Source of the DNA: Sporosarcina sp. ACRSL
Lineage (GTDB): Bacteria; Bacillota; Bacilli; Bacillales_A; Planococcaceae
Direction of reading: 5' to 3'
Length of the DNA stretch: 64,000 nucleotides
Assembly: GCF_022346605.1 (NCBI RefSeq)
Contig: NZ_JAKRNT010000003.1
Coordinates: 283,026-347,025 of the forward strand
The translations under genes were made by a program, and so were the position numbers. This document shows, one piece after another, positions 49,695 to 57,714 of the stretch; positions within the stretch are counted from its first letter, which is position 1; each line of letters opens with the position of its first letter. The notes below the pieces were generated by a model. The model saw nothing but the letters and a program-made list of their open reading frames with translations. It had not been told where the DNA came from and did not search any database.

Positions 49695-50360
49695 ATGAAA
49701 AATGAAAAAGCAGTAGTCGTCTTTAGTGGCGGTCAAGACAGCACGACGTGCCTATTTTGGGCATTAAAAAACTTCCGGGAAGTCTCAACGGTGACGTTCG
49801 ACTACGGGCAACGGCATTCTGATGAAATCGAATGTGCCCGAAAAATCGCGGAGGAACTTGGCGTATCGTTCAATTTGCTGGATATGAATTTGATTAACCA
49901 GTTATCAGCCAATGCGCTAACACGGGATGACATTGAAGTGACGGAAGTGGATGGCGAATTGCCGTCAACGTTCGTACCTGGACGAAATCATCTGTTTCTA
50001 TCTTTCGCGGCGGTCTACGCTGATGCAATCGGCGCACGGCACTTAATCACCGGAGTGAGTGAAACGGATTTTAGCGGTTATCCTGATTGCCGCGACAATT
50101 TTATTAAATCTTTAAATGTGACGCTGAATTTGGCCATGGATGGAAACTTTGTCATCCATACGCCGTTAATGTGGCTTGATAAATCCGAAGTATGGGAGCT
50201 GGCTGGTGAACTTGGAGCGCTCGATTTGGTGCAGGAAAAAACGCTCACTTGCTACAAGGGCGTACCGAGTACGGGATGCGGAGAATGCCCTGCGTGTGTG
50301 CTGCGTAATGAAGGGCTTGCGGCGTATCAAGCACGCAAGACTGCAGGTGCAGCTAAATGA
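49695..50360 (+). CDS. queC: 7-cyano-7-deazaguanine synthase
   Basis: A 221-residue ATP-dependent enzyme. It has the PP-loop [13 protein letters not shown] near residue 8, [28 protein letters not shown] and the zinc site [13 protein letters not shown] near the C terminus. It converts 7-carboxy-7-deazaguanine to preQ0. It is the first gene of queCDE, controlled by the preQ1 riboswitch in its leader, and overlaps queD by ATGA. Confidence 0.95.
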   Translation: MKNEKAVVVFSGGQDSTTCLFWALKNFREVSTVTFDYGQRHSDEIECARKIAEELGVSFNLLDMNLINQLSANALTRDDIEVTEVDGELPSTFVPGRNHLFLSFAAVYADAIGARHLITGVSETDFSGYPDCRDNFIKSLNVTLNLAMDGNFVIHTPLMWLDKSEVWELAGELGALDLVQEKTLTCYKGVPSTGCGECPACVLRNEGLAAYQARKTAGAAK

Positions 50361-50782
50361 TGCAGCAATTTTATCCGCAAGTACAACATGACTATCGATT
50401 CGAATTAAACAAGGACATGAATTTTTCAGCTGCGCATTTCATTCCCCATGAGGATGCCGGAAAATGCAAAGTGATGCATGGGCATACGTATTTTATTAAT
50501 GTCACCATCGGAGGGAATGAGCTGGATCCGCTCGGTTTTTTGATTGATTTCAAGCAACTGAAAGATCTCATCCATAAAAAATATGATCATTCCGTGTTGA
50601 ATGATCATCCTGAGTTCCAAAATACCTTTCCGACAACTGAACGATTGGCAGAACAAATTTGGAAATCCATTCAGGATGTTCTCCTCACACGAGACAATCG
50701 TCCTGTGTGCCTCCAAGTGGTCGTTCGGGAAACGCCAACGAGCTATGTTGTCTATCGCCCGGTACGGGAGGAGTTACTATGA
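50357..50782 (+). CDS. queD: 6-carboxy-5,6,7,8-tetrahydropterin synthase
   Basis: A 141-residue PTPS-fold enzyme. It has [23 protein letters not shown], with zinc His residues and the catalytic Cys, and [17 protein letters not shown] and [12 protein letters not shown]. It converts dihydroneopterin triphosphate to CPH4, the first dedicated step of queuosine synthesis. It overlaps queC and queE by 4 bp each. Confidence 0.94.
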   Translation: MMQQFYPQVQHDYRFELNKDMNFSAAHFIPHEDAGKCKVMHGHTYFINVTIGGNELDPLGFLIDFKQLKDLIHKKYDHSVLNDHPEFQNTFPTTERLAEQIWKSIQDVLLTRDNRPVCLQVVVRETPTSYVVYRPVREELL

Positions 50783-51486
50783 AAATTCCCGTAATGGAAG
50801 TGTTCGGCCCTACAATCCAAGGTGAAGGAATGGTCATCGGTCAAAAAACGATGTTTGTTCGGACGGCGGGCTGCGATTATTCTTGTGCTTGGTGCGATTC
50901 CAGTTTCACATGGGACGGCACAGGCAAAAGCGTTTCGAAACGCCCGCAAGACATTATTGATGAACTGAAAGCAATCGGTGGACAGTCCTTTTCGCATGTT
51001 ACGATTTCAGGTGGAAATCCTGCTTTGCATAAAGGGATCGGAGAACTCGTCGATCTTTGCCATGCAGAAGGTTGGAAAGTTGCAGTCGAAACACAAGCTA
51101 CATTTTGGCAAGATTGGTTGTTGAACATCGACGATATCACACTTTCTCCAAAACCACCGAGTTCAAAAATGATAACGGATTTCAACAAACTGGATCATTT
51201 CATGGAGAAACTGACAGATACAAACGCAAGTCTGAAAATCGTTGTTTTCGATGAAACGGATTTCAAATTTGCGGAAGAAGTCCATCTCCGTTACCCATCG
51301 GTCCCTTTCTATTTGCAAGTAGGTAACGATGACACGACAACAACAGATGACGCCTATCTCGTATCCAACTTATTGAAACGGTTTGAATGGCTTATTGATT
51401 TGGCTGTCGCTTCCCCAATTATGAACGATGTGAAGGTGCTGCCACAATTGCATGCCCTTGTGTGGGGGAATAAGCGAGGCGTATAA
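50779..51486 (+). CDS. queE: 7-carboxy-7-deazaguanine synthase (radical SAM)
   Basis: A 235-residue protein. It has GPTIQGEGMVIG and the cluster motif GCDYSCAWCDSSFTWDG (CxxxCxxC). It contracts CPH4 to 7-carboxy-7-deazaguanine. ATG 50779 overlaps the queD stop and follows GGGAGGAG; a much longer upstream frame is a shadow of queD. It closes the operon; queF, needed to reduce preQ0 to preQ1, is not next to it. Confidence 0.94.
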   Translation: MKIPVMEVFGPTIQGEGMVIGQKTMFVRTAGCDYSCAWCDSSFTWDGTGKSVSKRPQDIIDELKAIGGQSFSHVTISGGNPALHKGIGELVDLCHAEGWKVAVETQATFWQDWLLNIDDITLSPKPPSSKMITDFNKLDHFMEKLTDTNASLKIVVFDETDFKFAEEVHLRYPSVPFYLQVGNDDTTTTDDAYLVSNLLKRFEWLIDLAVASPIMNDVKVLPQLHALVWGNKRGV

Positions 51487-51501
51487 AATAGTACCAGTAA
51501 T

Positions 51502-51540
51502 AAAATCCACTTGAGCCCTCGGGACCCAAGTGGATTTTTC
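51502..51540. terminator. Terminator between queE and the symporter gene
   Basis: AAAATCCACTTGAGCCC pairs with GACCCAAGTGGATTTTT; usable in both directions by convergent genes. Confidence 0.85.
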
Positions 51541-51548
51541 ACATTCTA

Positions 51549-53033
51549 TTAGACACTTAATTCTTCTTTACTTCCTACGTCGTCCAATGATTTATCCTTT
51601 TCAATCTTATGCATATCTAATACATGCTGGGACGGTGGGATTACGAAGCTTAAAATAATAATTGTCAGTCCAGAAATGATAACACCCGAGAAGACCGGCA
51701 TATGCCATAATTCATCCAACAGACCGAGGAATCCATCCGAAGTTGTCGTCGGACCAGGTACACCAGTTAACGATGTAACGAGGTAATAGACGAGCCCTAC
51801 AGATATACTCGCCCAAACGGCCGGTGTGCTTACACGTTTCCAGAATGGTCCTAATAAAATTGGCCAGAATAGCGTAACGAATACGATATCCCATGCTAAA
51901 TATGCCAGGTCGATTACTTTTTGCGCACCGATTGCCATAAATAAGCCTAACATAGCACTTAGGAAGATGACACTTCGTGAAAAGAATAATAGCTTTTTCG
52001 GTTCGGGGTTCGGGTTAATGAAATCTAGATAAATATTTTTCGTCACAATCCCGGAAGTTGCCACATAGCATGCTGCCACTGTGGACATACCCATCGCCGC
52101 CATAGCAGTCAAGAAGATGGCAGCTAAGATTGGCGGGAAATACCCTTGCGCAAAGGCAAGCATTAATGTTTCCGGATTAGAGCTGTTCGGGTAGATCGAT
52201 TTGAACGCTTCCCCTAACATGCCCGGAATCCAGCTGATTGCAATGACGATGGAGCCTGCGATAATCATACTCCTTTGGGCAACACGCGGATTTTTTGCCG
52301 CGGCAACCCTCTGACCTAAATCGACTGCAGGTATGTCCCCTAATGCTAATACTAAGTACAGCGTCCAGAACTCTACCCCGCCACGGTTCAATAATTCACT
52401 AATATTCCACCATTCCGGATTGAACGTGACATCCGGATAATAAAAGAAAATAAAGATCGTAATCCCTAAAATACCTGCAATGGCAAGCGCCCCTTGCACG
52501 ATCTCAGTATAGGCAACCGCCCAAAGCCCGCCAATGACAGAGTATAAAGCTGTCAAAGAAACGAACAGTATGGCAGCTGGAATAAAGTCAATCTGGAAAA
52601 GCTGTTGGATAATGTATGTACCACCTACGGTCAATGCTGCTGCGTTGAAAACACCGAAAGCAACAGCCATAACGATTCCGGTATACGCACCTAACTTTTT
52701 ACTGCCATATCGTAATCCATAATAATCCGCTAACGTCCAGCCTCTTAATCTTCTAAGCGGTTTCGTCCAGATAAGTGCACCTAGAATCATACATGTTCCG
52801 AGGCCTCCCATTGTCGCAGCGCCTTCAAAACCGCCGCTCGTATAGCCTGAGCCTACAGCAGCGAAGAAGAATGGGGCTGCCAGCATAGCCGCAACCAAGC
52901 TGCCCGTAACGACAGGCAGTGGCATGCTCCATCCTGCTACAATTAAGTCCTCTGCTGAATTGACCCGTTTATAACCTCTGTAACCAATATAATAAATAAA
53001 AATCAAATACAATCCAAATACAACAATATTCAT
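51549..53033 (-). CDS. Sodium:solute symporter (SSS family)
   Basis: A 494-residue protein with about 13 membrane helices. It has SAEDLIVAGWSMPLPVVTGSL, LADYYGLRYGSKKLGAYTG, IGGLWAVAYTEIVQGAL and FLTAMAAMGMSTVAACYVAT, the SSS signature around the Na+ site. It carries an organic solute with sodium; the substrate is not readable. It is third in an operon after an SDR enzyme and a chemoreceptor, suggesting one compound is sensed, imported and oxidised. Confidence 0.88.
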   Translation of the reverse strand: MNIVVFGLYLIFIYYIGYRGYKRVNSAEDLIVAGWSMPLPVVTGSLVAAMLAAPFFFAAVGSGYTSGGFEGAATMGGLGTCMILGALIWTKPLRRLRGWTLADYYGLRYGSKKLGAYTGIVMAVAFGVFNAAALTVGGTYIIQQLFQIDFIPAAILFVSLTALYSVIGGLWAVAYTEIVQGALAIAGILGITIFIFFYYPDVTFNPEWWNISELLNRGGVEFWTLYLVLALGDIPAVDLGQRVAAAKNPRVAQRSMIIAGSIVIAISWIPGMLGEAFKSIYPNSSNPETLMLAFAQGYFPPILAAIFLTAMAAMGMSTVAACYVATSGIVTKNIYLDFINPNPEPKKLLFFSRSVIFLSAMLGLFMAIGAQKVIDLAYLAWDIVFVTLFWPILLGPFWKRVSTPAVWASISVGLVYYLVTSLTGVPGPTTTSDGFLGLLDELWHMPVFSGVIISGLTIIILSFVIPPSQHVLDMHKIEKDKSLDDVGSKEELSV

Positions 53034-53058
53034 CGTTCCATAGTCTCCCGTCTTTTTC

Positions 53059-53811
53059 TTAGCCGTTCATGACGACGCCGCCATTTGGTGTCAAAATCTG
53101 TCCCGTGTAGAAATTCGCGTTATCCGAAGCTAAAAATAAGACACTCTTTGCAATTTCTTCTGGTTGGGCCAATCGCTTCAGTGGATATTTTGCTGATTCT
53201 TCTTCAACATAATTCTCTCCGAAAGCATGCAAAATATTTGTATGCGTGCCGCTTGGCGCTACTGCATTTACTAAAATATTTGGAGCTAATTCTCGGGCCA
53301 TCGCCTTCGTAAATGCATTGATGCCGCCTTTCGCAGCTGAATAATGGGTGAACTCTTCGCACCCTAAGCTTCCGATATCGGAAGAGATATTGATGATCTT
53401 TCCTTTATTTTGCTGTTTCATCCTCTTTGCCGCTTCACGGCTGTTATTGAAACAGCCGTAGAGATGGACTTTAATCATTCGATCCCATTGTTCATCCGTC
53501 ATCTCCGTAATCGGAGCGTCTTGCGCAAATCCTGCGTTATTCACTAAAATATCGATGCCGCCGAATTGTTCATCCATATATGCATACATGTCGCGGACTT
53601 GGCTTGAATCCGATACATCCGCAAGGTATGTCAATGCACGAACTCCGTGTTTTTCTGCTTCTTGCCGTGTTTGCTCGGCAACTTCTTGATCACCGATATA
53701 ATTGATCAAAACGTTTGCCCCGTGCTCCGCAAATTGCACAGCGATCGCTTTTCCGATTCCCATGCTGGCGCCGGTAACAAGTACGTTTTTACCTTCAAGA
53801 CCTAATTTCAT
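53059..53811 (-). CDS. Short-chain dehydrogenase/reductase
   Basis: A 250-residue classical SDR. The NAD(P) loop is VTGASMGIGKAIA near residue 12, NNAG near 89, and the catalytic set Ser (INISSDIGSL), Tyr and Lys (YSAAKGG) is intact near 141-160. The region after PSGTHTNI shapes the substrate pocket. ATG 53811 follows GAGGTG. It lies 11 bp downstream of the chemoreceptor gene and 25 bp upstream of the symporter gene. Substrate unknown; sugar or hydroxy-acid dehydrogenase is likely. Confidence 0.88.
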   Translation of the reverse strand: MKLGLEGKNVLVTGASMGIGKAIAVQFAEHGANVLINYIGDQEVAEQTRQEAEKHGVRALTYLADVSDSSQVRDMYAYMDEQFGGIDILVNNAGFAQDAPITEMTDEQWDRMIKVHLYGCFNNSREAAKRMKQQNKGKIINISSDIGSLGCEEFTHYSAAKGGINAFTKAMARELAPNILVNAVAPSGTHTNILHAFGENYVEEESAKYPLKRLAQPEEIAKSVLFLASDNANFYTGQILTPNGGVVMNG

Positions 53812-53822
53812 TCCATTTCACC

Positions 53823-55550
53823 TCATAATTCAAATCGCTTGATCAATGACTGGAGCTCTTCCGCTGTTTTGTCCAATGACTTGGAAGCCTCCATCACTTC
53901 TTGCATAGACTTGAGTTGCTCATTCGTCAAATTCGATACATTAACCGAGAGATCAGCTGATTGCTGTGATGCTATCTTCATATTATTAACCGACGCAGCC
54001 ACTTCTTCTGAAGAAGCGGAGATCTCTTGTGACGCAGCTGAAATTTCTTGGATTTGACCTGCAACCTCTTCAGCAGAATTGACAATCTCTTGGAAAATGT
54101 CTCCTGCCTTCGCTGTTTGATCCAATCCGACGCGTACATTCTCTTTCCCTTTTTCCATTACTAGTAGAGAGTGGTTCGAGTTTGATTGAATATCATTAAT
54201 GAGCTTATAAATTTCGGAAGCCGAATGAGCAGATTGCTCGGCCAATTTTTTAACTTCTCCCGCTACAACAGCGAATCCTTTTCCATGCTCGCCGGCTCTT
54301 GCTGCCTCAATCGCCGCATTCAATGCCAATAAATTCGTCTGCTCTGCGATATTTGTAATGATATCTACAATATTGCTGATTTGATTCGAGTTATCATTTA
54401 ATCCTTGAATCGTTGCATCAATTTGATTGACAGACTCATTGATCAATTGCATTTGGTCAATGACTTGCTGAATCACTTCATTTCCTTCCTTTGCGGCATT
54501 TGAAGTGAAGTATGATGATTCCGAAACGGTATGCGCAGATTCAGCAATCCGTTGAATGCTCGTTGCTGACTCTTCCATAGCAGAAGCTGTTTCCACCGTC
54601 ATAACCATCGTCGTTTCAGCGTTTTTCGCGAGATGATCGATTTCTCTCGAAACATTCGCCGCATTTCTATAAGACTCTTCAGCAGTTGTCGTCAGCTGTG
54701 TTGCAGAAGATGCAATGACATTTGACGTGTTTCGAATATTCATGATGACATGTTGTAAATTGGACACCATCTCTTTAATGGAGCCGGATAGTTTTCCAAC
54801 TTCATCTTTTGATTCATCCAATTCAACATCGCGCAAATCACCGCCTGCTACTTGATTGGCAATGATAACCGCTTTGTTCAACGGGCTGAGCAAACGGATA
54901 ATCGTAAAGAATAGGACTGCAAACAAAATGACAAGACCGATAACAGCAATCAGAATTTGCTTCGTAATGTTATTCTTAATAATCGCCTGGATATAGTCCG
55001 CTGAGTAATCAATACCTAAAACAGCGATCGTATTTCCATTCTCATCTTTCAATGGGCTGAAAACAGTTCTCCACGATCCGAACGAGTCTTCAAAGATGCT
55101 TGTCACTTCTGGTCGGTCATTTTCAATCGCAAGCTTTGCCGCTGTCATATGTACAGGTGCAATGTCAGTGAATAATTCGCCAATTTCATACACTTCGTTC
55201 AAATTATTCGTATAGCCGACAGTGTTGACTCCGCCATCTTCCATCTTCCAAATATAGCTCCAAAACATAATGCCTTGCTGTTCCAAGATATGGTCTAACT
55301 GTTCTTGTACCTTCAAAAAGTCCGGGTCGGATTCTCCTTTTGCGTCTAACACCTTTTCTACATCTTTCGAATCAAGCTGCATAGCCGTCAATAGGCCGAC
55401 GCTTTTAAGCTCTTGCTCAAGATCGCCTTCCAGCTGACTTTTTAGTTGGGAGATGCTTTGTGTAGTTGTGACAGCGAATAAAGCAATGACAATAGCGAAA
55501 ACAGTAAGCAACAATTTGAACTTAAGCGGAATGTTTTTTAACCAACGCAT
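53823..55550 (-). CDS. Methyl-accepting chemotaxis protein under a c-di-GMP riboswitch
   Basis: A 575-residue transmembrane receptor. TM1 lies at about residues 12-32, an extracellular sensor at 33-190 with Cache-like features ([34 protein letters not shown]), TM2 at about 197-217, HAMP to about 272, then the signalling domain with hairpin tip [20 protein letters not shown] near 407. GGAGG precedes ATG 55550. It is first in an operon with an SDR and an SSS symporter. The leader contains a c-di-GMP-I riboswitch and a terminator, so its expression should depend on c-di-GMP. Confidence 0.92.
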   Translation of the reverse strand: MRWLKNIPLKFKLLLTVFAIVIALFAVTTTQSISQLKSQLEGDLEQELKSVGLLTAMQLDSKDVEKVLDAKGESDPDFLKVQEQLDHILEQQGIMFWSYIWKMEDGGVNTVGYTNNLNEVYEIGELFTDIAPVHMTAAKLAIENDRPEVTSIFEDSFGSWRTVFSPLKDENGNTIAVLGIDYSADYIQAIIKNNITKQILIAVIGLVILFAVLFFTIIRLLSPLNKAVIIANQVAGGDLRDVELDESKDEVGKLSGSIKEMVSNLQHVIMNIRNTSNVIASSATQLTTTAEESYRNAANVSREIDHLAKNAETTMVMTVETASAMEESATSIQRIAESAHTVSESSYFTSNAAKEGNEVIQQVIDQMQLINESVNQIDATIQGLNDNSNQISNIVDIITNIAEQTNLLALNAAIEAARAGEHGKGFAVVAGEVKKLAEQSAHSASEIYKLINDIQSNSNHSLLVMEKGKENVRVGLDQTAKAGDIFQEIVNSAEEVAGQIQEISAASQEISASSEEVAASVNNMKIASQQSADLSVNVSNLTNEQLKSMQEVMEASKSLDKTAEELQSLIKRFEL

Positions 55551-55589
55551 GCCCTTCTTTTCCTCCTAATCAGAAAATAATTTTTCCAC

Positions 55590-55622
55590 AAAAAAAAAGC
55601 CATCTCTAATTTAGAAATAGGC
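55590..55622 (-). terminator. Terminator of the c-di-GMP riboswitch
   Basis: On the minus strand GCC-ATTTCTAA / TTAGAGAT-GGC forms a stem followed by nine Ts, about 30 nt after the aptamer and 40 bp before the MCP start. Confidence 0.75.
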
Positions 55623-55649
55623 AAATTAAAAACCAGAAGAATATCTAGT

Positions 55650-55735
55650 TTTATGCAGCTCAGCCATCATAGCATCAATTGCTTTAGACCTGGAGCTTTG
55701 CGTCCCTTTCTTTCAAAAGGTTTGCCAACTAAATT
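55650..55735 (-). promoter_or_regulatory. Cyclic di-GMP-I (GEMM-I) riboswitch aptamer
   Basis: Read on the minus strand it starts GGCAAACC, then GAAAGAAAGGGACGCAAAGC (the conserved GACGCAAAGC of the GEMM-I core), CAGGTCTAAAGC, and ends in the ATGATGGCTGAGCTGC helix, matching the known P1b/P2 layout. Promoter upstream: TTGCTA (55766-55771), 17 bp, TACTAT (55743-55748). A terminator follows. Recognition is by pattern, without covariance search. Confidence 0.85.
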
Positions 55736-55742
55736 CCTTAAA

Positions 55743-55771
55743 ATAGTAACATAGACTTCTGCATATAGCAA
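55743..55771 (-). promoter_or_regulatory. Sigma-A-like promoter of the riboswitch/MCP operon
   Basis: TTGCTA (55766-55771), 17-bp spacer, TACTAT (55743-55748) on the minus strand; the start point would lie at the 5' edge of the aptamer. The rest of the spacer up to 56052 is A/T-rich without a recognisable gene. Confidence 0.6.
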
Positions 55772-56052
55772 CAAAAAATGCTAAATTTCTCCAATAATTT
55801 AATTACATTTGTACTATTACCCATAGGATTAGAGGCTCTAAAAACCTAATAGCCGCTTGCACTTTTGGCGTGGTGTCGACTCTTAAACTCACAAAAAAGA
55901 TGATAGATTAGTCCCTTATACTTAACCAGCCATTTTTACTATATTTAGTAACTAACGTCCCTCTCTTTATCGGTTAATATGAAAAGAACTTGTTCGTAAT
56001 CCATTAACACGCAATTAACAATTGACAACTATCTAAAAAGTATTTACAATTT

Positions 56053-56071
56053 ATTTGAACAGTGGTCAAAT
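56053..56071. promoter_or_regulatory. TetR operator, copy 1
   Basis: ATTTGAACAGTGGTCAAAT, an imperfect palindrome 11 bp before the TetR start. An identical 19-bp copy precedes the next gene. Confidence 0.8.
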
Positions 56072-56082
56072 GAGGAGGTACT

Positions 56083-56658
56083 ATGGCATCTCGAAAATCT
56101 GCGCAACGTGATCTTACCCGGGAGATGATCATGGATGCTGCAAGGGATTTATTTATTGTCAAAGGATATGAGCACGTTTCGATGCGGCAAATCGCGAAAG
56201 AGCTTGGTTATAGCCATGGAGCTATTTATTATCATTTTACCAATAAGGCAGAGCTATTTTATGCACTCGTTGAAGAGCATTTCGGTATGTTGGAACAGAG
56301 ATTGCTGGAGCTCGCACAAGCCCCTCTTGCTCCGCAGGAAAAGCTTGAAGCGATCTTGCTCGGTTATATCGAATTTGGTTTAAACCATCAAAGCCATTAT
56401 GAAATCATGTTCTTAATCAAAGATGAAGAAGTGCGAAACTGCATCAATCAAAGTCCGAACAAAACGTATGAATTATTTGCCCAAACCGTGCAAAGTTTAT
56501 GTGAGAAACAGCTATCCATACAAGAGATTTGGTCTATTTTCTTATCCTTGCATGGGTTTGTCACACACTATTTGCGTCACGTCCTTCAATACGAAGACGT
56601 TAAAGATATGGCAAAGGGGCACGTTCGTTTTTTGCTGAAAGGTACATTTGAAAGTTAG
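56083..56658 (+). CDS. TetR-family repressor
   Basis: A 191-residue protein. The helix-turn-helix is in LFIVKGYEHVSMRQIAKELG then YSHGAIYYHFTNKAELF, typical of TetR; the C-terminal ligand domain is all-helical. AGGAGG precedes the ATG. The identical 19-bp operator lies in front of both this gene and the downstream dehydrogenase, so it controls itself and that gene. The inducer is unknown. Confidence 0.9.
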   Translation: MASRKSAQRDLTREMIMDAARDLFIVKGYEHVSMRQIAKELGYSHGAIYYHFTNKAELFYALVEEHFGMLEQRLLELAQAPLAPQEKLEAILLGYIEFGLNHQSHYEIMFLIKDEEVRNCINQSPNKTYELFAQTVQSLCEKQLSIQEIWSIFLSLHGFVTHYLRHVLQYEDVKDMAKGHVRFLLKGTFES

Positions 56659-56680
56659 CCATCCTTGGCTTTCTTTTTTC
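56656..56680 (+). terminator. Short terminator after tetR
   Basis: AGCCA-TCCT-TGGCT followed by TTCTTTTTT. Short stem, moderate strength. Confidence 0.5.
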
Positions 56681-56686
56681 CACCTC

Positions 56687-56705
56687 ATTTGAACAGTGGT
56701 CAAAT
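56687..56705. promoter_or_regulatory. TetR operator, copy 2
   Basis: ATTTGAACAGTGGTCAAAT, identical over 19 bp to the copy at 56053, 21 bp before the dehydrogenase start codon. Confidence 0.8.
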
Positions 56706-56726
56706 AATAAATTTGGGGGAATTCAT

Positions 56727-57662
56727 ATGAAGAAAGCTCTTGTTTTAGGAGCTTCCGGCGGAATGGGATTTTCGATTGTGAATGAATTAATTGAAAGAGG
56801 AATTGAAGTGACTGCATTTGCCCGTTCGGAGCAGAAACTAAGGAATCTGTATGAGGAGCGGCGTGAAATTACTATAAAAACCGGAGACATTTTCAATTTG
56901 CAAGATATCGTAGATGTAGCCAAAGATGTAGATATTATTTTCCAAGCAGCCAATATTCCTTATAAGGAATGGGAGGATAAATTAGTCCCTTTCATCGGGA
57001 ATGTTGTAAAGGCAGCAGAAATTCAAAATACAAAACTTGTACTGGTCGATAATATTTATGCTTATGGCAGATCGAACGTGGCTAAGGTGACGGAAAACAC
57101 ACCAAAACAGCCCCATACAAAAAAGGGGAAAATCCGTTTACAAGTAGAGCAGCTTGTCAAACAATCAAACGTTCCAACGATCATTGCCCACTTTCCAGAT
57201 TTTTATGGCCCGAATGCTGAAAGTACAATTTTGCATTACACTTTAAAGGATGCTGTTCAGCATAAAAAGGCAATGTTCGTCGGAGACCAAACGATAGCAA
57301 GAGAGTTTATTTACACACCGGACGGAGCAAAGGCTGCGGTCAACTTATCGATGAACGACAATGCCTATGGCCAAAACTATAATATTCCTGCTTATGATGT
57401 CATTACCGGGAAAGAACTCGTTCAGATTATCCGTGAACTTTCTGGATACAATAAACCGGTTTGGACTGTATCAAAAAATCTAATTCGGTTCCTCGGCATT
57501 TTCAATGCTGATATGCGTGAAGTAGTTGAAATGTTTTATTTGAATGAAGAACCGGTTGTGTTGGATGGGGCTAAATATGAAAATGATATCGGTCCGCTTC
57601 CTCGCACTTCCTATCGGGAAGGATTGCTACGGACAATCGAGTACATGACTGGTGCAAAGTGA
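56727..57662 (+). CDS. NAD(P)-binding atypical SDR / epimerase-like protein
   Basis: A 311-residue Rossmann protein with ALVLGASGGMGFSIVNELI at the N terminus, GDIFNLQDIVDVAKDVDIIF, NIYAYGRSN near residue 112 and FPDFYGPNAE. The Tyr in IYAYG fits the catalytic position of extended SDRs, but the usual YxxxK is replaced. GGGGG precedes the ATG. It is controlled by the TetR protein next to it through the shared operator, which suggests a role in handling whatever compound releases the repressor. Confidence 0.82.
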   Translation: MKKALVLGASGGMGFSIVNELIERGIEVTAFARSEQKLRNLYEERREITIKTGDIFNLQDIVDVAKDVDIIFQAANIPYKEWEDKLVPFIGNVVKAAEIQNTKLVLVDNIYAYGRSNVAKVTENTPKQPHTKKGKIRLQVEQLVKQSNVPTIIAHFPDFYGPNAESTILHYTLKDAVQHKKAMFVGDQTIAREFIYTPDGAKAAVNLSMNDNAYGQNYNIPAYDVITGKELVQIIRELSGYNKPVWTVSKNLIRFLGIFNADMREVVEMFYLNEEPVVLDGAKYENDIGPLPRTSYREGLLRTIEYMTGAK

Positions 57663-57671
57663 ATAGCAGAC

Positions 57672-57710
57672 AAAAACGCCACTCCCCAACATAGGAAGTG
57701 ACGTTTTTCA
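57672..57710. terminator. Bidirectional terminator
   Basis: AAAAACGCCACT pairs with AGTGACGTTTTT over about 14 nt; used by the SDR gene (+) and the MMPL gene (-). Confidence 0.8.
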
Positions 57711-57714
57711 TTTA

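Noticed and set aside
50659..50778. Longer N terminus for queE
   Set aside because: The extension is out-of-frame queD sequence; ATG 50779 has a strong ribosome site and overlaps queD in the usual way.
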